Position numbers and translations under genes: made by a program
Assembly: GCA_003219675.1 (NCBI GenBank)
Contig: QHPW01000069.1
Span: 9,476 to 20,429 of the forward strand
Source of the DNA: Verrucomicrobiota bacterium
GTDB taxonomy: Bacteria > Verrucomicrobiota > Verrucomicrobiia > Limisphaerales > AV2
Reading direction: 5' to 3'
Length of the DNA stretch: 10,954 bases
Shown here: positions 6,406 to 10,954 of the stretch, in pieces
Layout of the letters: the number at the start of each line of letters is the position of its first letter
How positions within the stretch are numbered: the first letter of the stretch is position 1
The notes under the pieces: model-generated
Seen by the model: only the letters and a program-made list of their open reading frames with translations
Told to the model about the DNA's origin: nothing
The model's database searches: none

Positions 6406-9400
6406 ATGTCGTTTTTGATTTCACCGTTGCGCCAGAAGTTGGCGGGCTTTGCCGAAAAGCTCCGCATTTTGAAACCTGCTTTCGCAGGCCGATCACGCGG
6501 CCCTCTCCTGTTTTCGTGTTTCGCAATCGTCCTGTTCATGGTCGCTTCCGCGCGGGCCGCGGAAAGAACCACGCCGATCCAGGAGGTCCTTCGCGACAAT
6601 GACCGCAATTTTGTACCCGACCGTCTGGGCGAAAATTTCACCGTCTCGGGCATTCTGATCTCCGACCCGATCAAGCTTCGCGGGTTCGGCTCCGACGCTG
6701 CGGAATACGCCTCGCTGGTCAACCTGCAGGACGGCACCGGCGGGCTTGTGTTGTTCACGCGCAACACGGCGCTGCTCGGAACCTTCAAGCGCGGCGACAT
6801 CGTCCAGGCACGCGGAAAACTGTCCCAGTACAACGGAATGGAGGAGCTGATGCTGGTTGAAATTCGGAGGCTGGGCTCCGACGCGTTGCCCAGACCGCGC
6901 GATGTGCTGGCGGCGGATTTGCTCGGCGAGCGTTACTCCGGCCAACTCGCGCGCGTGGCCGGAGAACTGATCGTGCCTTCGGATCTGCTCGAAAAAAAAC
7001 GCGGGCTGGTGCTGCGCGACCGTTCCGGAGAAATTCCGGTGATTGTTTCGGACCGATTTTTCAGCAATCCCCGGTTTGTCAATCGGCTGTTGCAAGGCGG
7101 CAAGGCGGAAATTGTCGGCATCGCCAGCCAATATTGCAAGGAGCCGCCATTTAGCGCCGGGTATCGGCTGGTCCCCCGCGACCCGATAGACTTCGAGTTT
7201 CCCCCGATCCCGCCTTACCGGTTCATCATCATGAGCCTTGCGGTGTCTGTCCTTCTTTTCGCGTCGGTCTATTTATGGCTTCGACGACGAAGCGCCGAGG
7301 AGCATGCGCGCGCATTGACCCTTTTGACGGAAAATCTCAAGCGTTCCGAGGAGGCGCTGCGGCTGAGCGAAGAGCGGTTTCGCAAAGCGTTTGAAGAAGG
7401 CCCGATCGGCATCGTGCTGGGCAGCCCCGAATTTCGCATCCTCAAGGCCAATCGAGCGCTCTGCCTGATGCTGGGTTACGCGGAGCAGGAACTGGTGGGC
7501 CTTCGCTTCGTCGATATCACCCATCCGGAGGACGCGGATCGCACGCTGCAACTGGGACGCAAATTGTTCAGCGGAGAAATCTCCAGCTATCGGCTGGAAA
7601 AACGCTATCTCACAAAGGACGGTCGCGCCATTTGGACCCACCTGACCGCGTCGTTGATCCGCACCCCCGATGGCCGGCCCCTCTATGGACTGGGAATCAT
7701 TGAGGACATCTCCGGGCGCAAGGAAGCGGAACAAATCCTCGAAAAAAGCGAGCGCCGTTTCCGCGCGCTGATCGAAAAGAGCTCGGATTGCATTTCCCTC
7801 ATGAGTCCGAACGGAATCATCCTCTACGATGCTGAACCGGCGACCCTGCGCAATCTGGGTTACGCCAATAGCGAACTCATCGGGCATAACGCGTTTGAGT
7901 TCATCCACCCCGATGACCTCGAGATCATCCGGAAAGTGCTCAACGAATTGATCCAGAAGCCGGGCTGCGCGATCACCACGCATTACCGCCTTCGCCACAA
8001 GGATGGCTCGTGGCACTGGATGGAAGGCACCGGGACCAATCTGATGAGCGAGCCCGGTGTCCAGGCCGTCGTCATCAACGCGCGGGATGTCACCGAGCGC
8101 AGACTGGCGGAAGAAAAACTCCGCCAGTCGGAGGAGCGGTTTTCGAAGGCGTTTCTTGCCAGTCCAGCCGCTATCACGATTGCCACGCTGACCGAAGGCC
8201 GTTTCATCGACGTGAACGACAGTTTTCTGCAACTGATGGAGTATTCCCGCGAGGAAGTCATTGGCCGCACCGCGCTGGACCTGGGCATGTGGGTCAGCCC
8301 CGAGGACCGGTTCTATTTTGCGCAACGCCTTCAGGAAAGCGGCTCTCTGCGCAACCACGAATGCGCCTTCCGCACCAAATCGGGAGAAATCCGCGAGGGG
8401 CTCGGCGCCGCTGAGTTGATCGAACTGAAAGGCGAACGCTGCATACTGACGCTCATCCTCGATATCACCGATCGCAAACGGTTCGAGGTTGAGTTGGCCA
8501 AAGCGCGCGACGAGGCGCTCGAATCGGCCCGGATCAAATCGGAGTTCCTGGCGAACATCAGCCACGAAGTCCGCACTCCGCTGAACGGCATCATCGGCAT
8601 GACCGTGCTGCTCCAGGACACACCAATGGCGTCCGAACAAGGCCAGTTCCTCAAAACGATTCAAGCCAGCGCCGACACGCTCCTGACCATCATCAACGAC
8701 ATCCTTGATTTCTCGAAAATCGAGGCCGGCAAGCTTCAGTTCGAGACTCTTGACTTCGACCTGCGAGGCGCGGTGGAAAACACCGCCGAACTCGTGGTGG
8801 AACGCGCCCACGCCAAGCAAATCGAGCTTGTCTCCGTCCTCTACGACGACGTGCCGACGCTCCTTCGCGGCGATCCGGGCAGACTCCAGCAGGTGATTAC
8901 CAACCTGCTCGTCAACGGAATCAAGTTCACCGAAAAGGGCGAAGTCGCCCTCCGCGTGACCCGCGAGAGCGAGACCAACACTCACGTGATCATCTGCTTC
9001 ACGGTGACCGATACCGGTATCGGCATCGCTCCCGATGCTCTGCCTTACCTGTTTCAAGCCTTCTCCCAGGCCGACGGCTCCACCACGCGGAAGTACGGCG
9101 GAACCGGCCTGGGTCTGGCCATCTCCAAGCAGTTGGTCGAACTGATGGGCGGACAAATCGGTGTCGAAAGCACCCTGGGCAAAGGCTCCACCTTTTGGTT
9201 CACTGCGAAATTCGAAAAACAAAAGCTGCCTCTCCAGGTCCCCCAGACCAAAGCCCTTCTCGACGGCGCGTGGGTCCTCGTTGTCGATGATAACGAAACC
9301 AACCGAAACATTCTTCTCCACCAGACCGCCGCCCTCGGGATGCGGCCCGTCGGAGCCGCCAACGGGACCGAAGCTTTGGAACTGCTGCGACAACAGGCAG

Positions 9401-10497
9401 CCGCTGCCGATCCCTTCGCGCTGGCAATTCTGGACATGCAGATGCCCGGAATGGATGGCTTGAGCCTGGCCCGCGCCATCAAAGCCGATCCGGTCATGGC
9501 GGAAACACGCCTGTTGCTGATGACCTCGTTGGGCGCGCGCGGCGACACCGCCTTGCTGCGGGCGGCCGGTGTCGGTGCTTTCCTGGTCAAGCCGGTGAAG
9601 CAGGCGCACCTGGCCGACTGCCTGGTCAGCGTGCTGACCGCGACCGCGCCGAATGAAACGCGATTCTGGCAGCAACGCCGCGAGAACGCCACCACCGCAA
9701 CCAGGGAACCCTCGCGCACCGACGTGTCGCTGCGCATTCTGGTCGCTGAAGACAACGCCATCAACCAAAAGGTCGCGATTGGTTTGCTGGAAAAGCTGGG
9801 CTGCCGGGCGGTCGCCGTGGCCAACGGCCTCGAGGTTTTGCAGGCCCTGGAACTGGTCCCGTACGACGTCATTTTCATGGATTGTCAATTGCCTGAGTTG
9901 GACGGTTTCAAAACCACGATGGAAATCCGCCAGCGCGAAGCCGGCCAGGGCAACGGCGCGCGCAAGCGCGCCTACATCATCGCAATGACAAGCTACGCCG
10001 TGAGTGGGGCGCGTGAAAAATGCCTCGCCGCCGGCATGAACGATTACATCAGCAAGCCGGTCCAGTTGGACGCTCTGGACAAAGTCCTGCAACGGGCCAT
10101 CGACTCTATCGGCCGCGCGACCGCATTCGACACAAACGGAAACGGAACGATCATTGACCCGGCCGCGATCACCGTGCTACGCCAATTGCGCGGCCCCGAC
10201 AGACCCGACCCGGTTGCGGAACTGATCGACCTTTTTGTCCGGGAGACGCCCGATCGCTTGCGGGAAATGCAAACCGCCGCCACGCAGTACGACGCCGAGG
10301 CGCTCGCCGCGGCGGCTCACAACTTGCGCGGCTGTGCCAGCAGCATCGGAGCGGTCAGAATGGCGACCCTCTGCCAAAAGCTCGAAGAAAACGCGGAACG
10401 CCGCGCCCTGCAGGTCTCATCACGTCTGCTGACCGAAATCGAATTCGAATTCGACCGCGCGCGCCACGCGCTCGAGCGTGAAAAAAGCGTTCTCTGA
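6406..10497 (+). CDS. Tripartite hybrid histidine kinase with OB-like sensor, 3 PAS, 2 receivers and HPt
   Basis: Starting at the ATG at 6406 the product has 1363 residues. A hydrophobic segment (about residues 33-51) ending in ASARA may be a cleaved signal or a first membrane helix. Residues about 77-157 and 178-265 look like two OB-fold-like modules outside the membrane (VSGILISDP...VQARGKLSQYNG; VAGELIVPS...AEIVGIASQY). A membrane helix follows at about 271-293. Three PAS domains come next (about 320-444, 446-571, 574-694). HisKA has ANISHEVRTPLNGIIGM with H720. The HATPase has N-box NLLVNGIKFTEKGE, G1 DTGIGI and G2 GGTGLGL. Receiver 1 has D961/D962, phospho-D1010 in ILDMQMPGMDG and K1062. 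Receiver 2 has E1115/D1116, phospho-D1159 in FMDCQLPELDG and K1217. The HPt has H1305 in AAHNLRGCASSIGA. Every catalytic residue is intact, giving a full His-Asp-His relay with an extra receiver. The target is not identifiable here; the stand-alone receiver or the downstream regulator are candidates. An earlier TTG start at 6283 is unlikely. Confidence 0.93.
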   Translation: MSFLISPLRQKLAGFAEKLRILKPAFAGRSRGPLLFSCFAIVLFMVASARAAERTTPIQEVLRDNDRNFVPDRLGENFTVSGILISDPIKLRGFGSDAAEYASLVNLQDGTGGLVLFTRNTALLGTFKRGDIVQARGKLSQYNGMEELMLVEIRRLGSDALPRPRDVLAADLLGERYSGQLARVAGELIVPSDLLEKKRGLVLRDRSGEIPVIVSDRFFSNPRFVNRLLQGGKAEIVGIASQYCKEPPFSAGYRLVPRDPIDFEFPPIPPYRFIIMSLAVSVLLFASVYLWLRRRSAEEHARALTLLTENLKRSEEALRLSEERFRKAFEEGPIGIVLGSPEFRILKANRALCLMLGYAEQELVGLRFVDITHPEDADRTLQLGRKLFSGEISSYRLEKRYLTKDGRAIWTHLTASLIRTPDGRPLYGLGIIEDISGRKEAEQILEKSERRFRALIEKSSDCISLMSPNGIILYDAEPATLRNLGYANSELIGHNAFEFIHPDDLEIIRKVLNELIQKPGCAITTHYRLRHKDGSWHWMEGTGTNLMSEPGVQAVVINARDVTERRLAEEKLRQSEERFSKAFLASPAAITIATLTEGRFIDVNDSFLQLMEYSREEVIGRTALDLGMWVSPEDRFYFAQRLQESGSLRNHECAFRTKSGEIREGLGAAELIELKGERCILTLILDITDRKRFEVELAKARDEALESARIKSEFLANISHEVRTPLNGIIGMTVLLQDTPMASEQGQFLKTIQASADTLLTIINDILDFSKIEAGKLQFETLDFDLRGAVENTAELVVERAHAKQIELVSVLYDDVPTLLRGDPGRLQQVITNLLVNGIKFTEKGEVALRVTRESETNTHVIICFTVTDTGIGIAPDALPYLFQAFSQADGSTTRKYGGTGLGLAISKQLVELMGGQIGVESTLGKGSTFWFTAKFEKQKLPLQVPQTKALLDGAWVLVVDDNETNRNILLHQTAALGMRPVGAANGTEALELLRQQAAAADPFALAILDMQMPGMDGLSLARAIKADPVMAETRLLLMTSLGARGDTALLRAAGVGAFLVKPVKQAHLADCLVSVLTATAPNETRFWQQRRENATTATREPSRTDVSLRILVAEDNAINQKVAIGLLEKLGCRAVAVANGLEVLQALELVPYDVIFMDCQLPELDGFKTTMEIRQREAGQGNGARKRAYIIAMTSYAVSGAREKCLAAGMNDYISKPVQLDALDKVLQRAIDSIGRATAFDTNGNGTIIDPAAITVLRQLRGPDRPDPVAELIDLFVRETPDRLREMQTAATQYDAEALAAAAHNLRGCASSIGAVRMATLCQKLEENAERRALQVSSRLLTEIEFEFDRARHALEREKSVL

Positions 10498-10619
10498 ACC
10501 GGTAATCAAGAAGAAGCCATCCCTAAAACAAGCCCTCATGAATTGGCGTTGCGCTTTGCTCGAGCGATGAATTATGGCATTGCAGACGCAATGCAAACCT
10601 GCTTAACTTCATCAAGTTT
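10498..10619. other. Intergenic region after the hybrid kinase
   Basis: This 122-base, relatively AT-rich stretch separates the kinase from the next plus-strand gene. It holds a perfect inverted repeat at 10577-10594 but no obvious intrinsic terminator with a T-run. The spacing suggests that the downstream gene may have its own promoter. Confidence 0.5.
10577..10594. promoter_or_regulatory. Inverted repeat, possible operator upstream of regulator gene
   Basis: GCATTGC (10577-10583) and GCAATGC (10588-10594) are exact reverse complements with a 4-base spacer. They lie 25 bases upstream of the ATG at 10620. The symmetry and position fit a dimeric regulator site, or a hairpin in the leader. A GG-N10-GC pattern (10576-10589) overlaps it and matches the -24 part of a sigma-54 promoter (TGGCA), but the -12 part (ACGCA) is poor. 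Confidence 0.35.
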
Positions 10620-10954
10620 ATGTTGGTTTTACTTTTAGGAAATGGTCCGGTCCCAAGTTTTGAGCCCCGGCTGACGAAGCTTGGAATTCGCTTTCAGCAC
10701 TTCAGCAAGGACACCCTTCGTGATTTGAATCACGACTCGGCCGAAATGATCTACCTGCTCCCGTTCAAAACACTTACCGACGCGGACTGGCCGCAACTGC
10801 GAGTCAAGCTCGCGCAAGCCAACCGCTGTTACATCGTCGTGAGTGAGAATCTCAATTCGGCTGAGATCATGAACGCCGCCCGGGACGGTGCGTACGATGT
10901 GTTGCTGTGCTCTGATGGCGACGCGCGCTGGCTCGAAGCGCTGCGCAAAGTAGT
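10620..10954 (+). CDS. Atypical receiver-like regulator, N-terminal part (3'-truncated)
   Basis: The frame opens at the ATG at 10620 (MLVLLLGNGPVPSFEPRL) and stays open to the window end, giving 111 residues. The pattern of strands and helices resembles a response-regulator receiver: MLVLLLG (strand 1), AEMIYLLPF (strand 3), RCYIVVSEN (strand 4), a helix EIMNAARDGAYD, and DVLLCSD (strand 5). The key residues are missing: GN replaces the acidic pair after strand 1, there is no aspartate at the end of strand 3, and there is no conserved lysine after strand 5. It is therefore probably a pseudo-receiver at the start of a larger regulator, perhaps of the NtrC type, but the output domain lies beyond the window. 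The in-frame ATG next to the first strand supports the start; no clear Shine-Dalgarno sequence is seen. The gene lies downstream of the hybrid kinase and may be its partner, though without the aspartate it could not accept phosphate in the usual way. Confidence 0.7.
   Translation, partial: MLVLLLGNGPVPSFEPRLTKLGIRFQHFSKDTLRDLNHDSAEMIYLLPFKTLTDADWPQLRVKLAQANRCYIVVSENLNSAEIMNAARDGAYDVLLCSDGDARWLEALRKV

Noticed and set aside
7273..10092. A 939-codon open frame on the minus strand opposite the hybrid kinase
   Set aside because: It mirrors a strongly supported gene, has no recognisable domain, and its Gln/His/Gly/Val-rich content is what antisense reading of GC-rich coding DNA gives.
10575..10590. 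Sigma-54 promoter upstream of the last gene
   Set aside because: TGGCA and the GG-N10-GC spacing match, but the -12 part reads ACGCA rather than TTGCA, and the bases overlap a perfect inverted repeat that accounts for them.

Overview
The window looks like chromosomal DNA from a Verrucomicrobiota-type bacterium (possibly the Pedosphaera/Limisphaera side, phylum-level inference only). The reasons are the high GC content, a bacterial RNase Y, a tiny lipoprotein with a Trp/Pro-rich tail of a kind I associate with that phylum, a STAS protein with a VDSCGLGAL core, a very large PAS-rich hybrid histidine kinase, and GC-rich palindromes between genes. No mobile element, phage gene, CRISPR array, rRNA or tRNA was seen.

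Layout. (1) Bases 2-1054, plus strand: 3' part of the RNase Y gene, running in from the left edge. (2) Bases 1074-3265, minus strand, convergent with RNase Y: a secreted BNR/sialidase-fold protein with a CxCC motif, a membrane-anchored coiled-coil protein with a C-terminal beta-rich domain, and a 58-residue lipoprotein. Spacings are 56 and 6 bases, so all three may be co-transcribed and all act in the cell envelope. The lipoprotein is too short for most gene finders. (3) Bases 3374-5891, minus strand: a partner-switching signalling operon made of a STAS anti-sigma-antagonist-like protein, a 594-residue protein joining an RsbW-type kinase, a GAF sensor and a SpoIIE-type PP2C phosphatase, and a stand-alone CheY-like receiver. 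The STAS gene seems to carry a +1-base disruption near its 5' end. (4) Bases 5892-6405: about 510 bases without a gene, between divergent units, holding two strong GC-rich palindromes. (5) Bases 6406-10497, plus strand: a 1363-residue tripartite hybrid histidine kinase with two apparent OB-fold-like modules outside the membrane, three PAS domains, HisKA, HATPase, two receivers and an HPt domain. (6) Bases 10620-10954, plus strand: start of a gene whose N-terminus resembles a receiver domain without the phospho-acceptor aspartate. It is cut by the window end, and a perfect 7-bp inverted repeat precedes it.

How they work together. Blocks 3 to 6 form a signal-transduction island. The kinase/phosphatase protein probably sets the phosphorylation state of the STAS protein. 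The hybrid kinase probably passes phosphate through its receivers to the HPt domain and on to a separate receiver. The CheY-like protein is the only stand-alone receiver in view with an intact active site, but no sequence feature proves that link. No sigma factor or DNA-binding output domain is visible, so the final targets are unknown.
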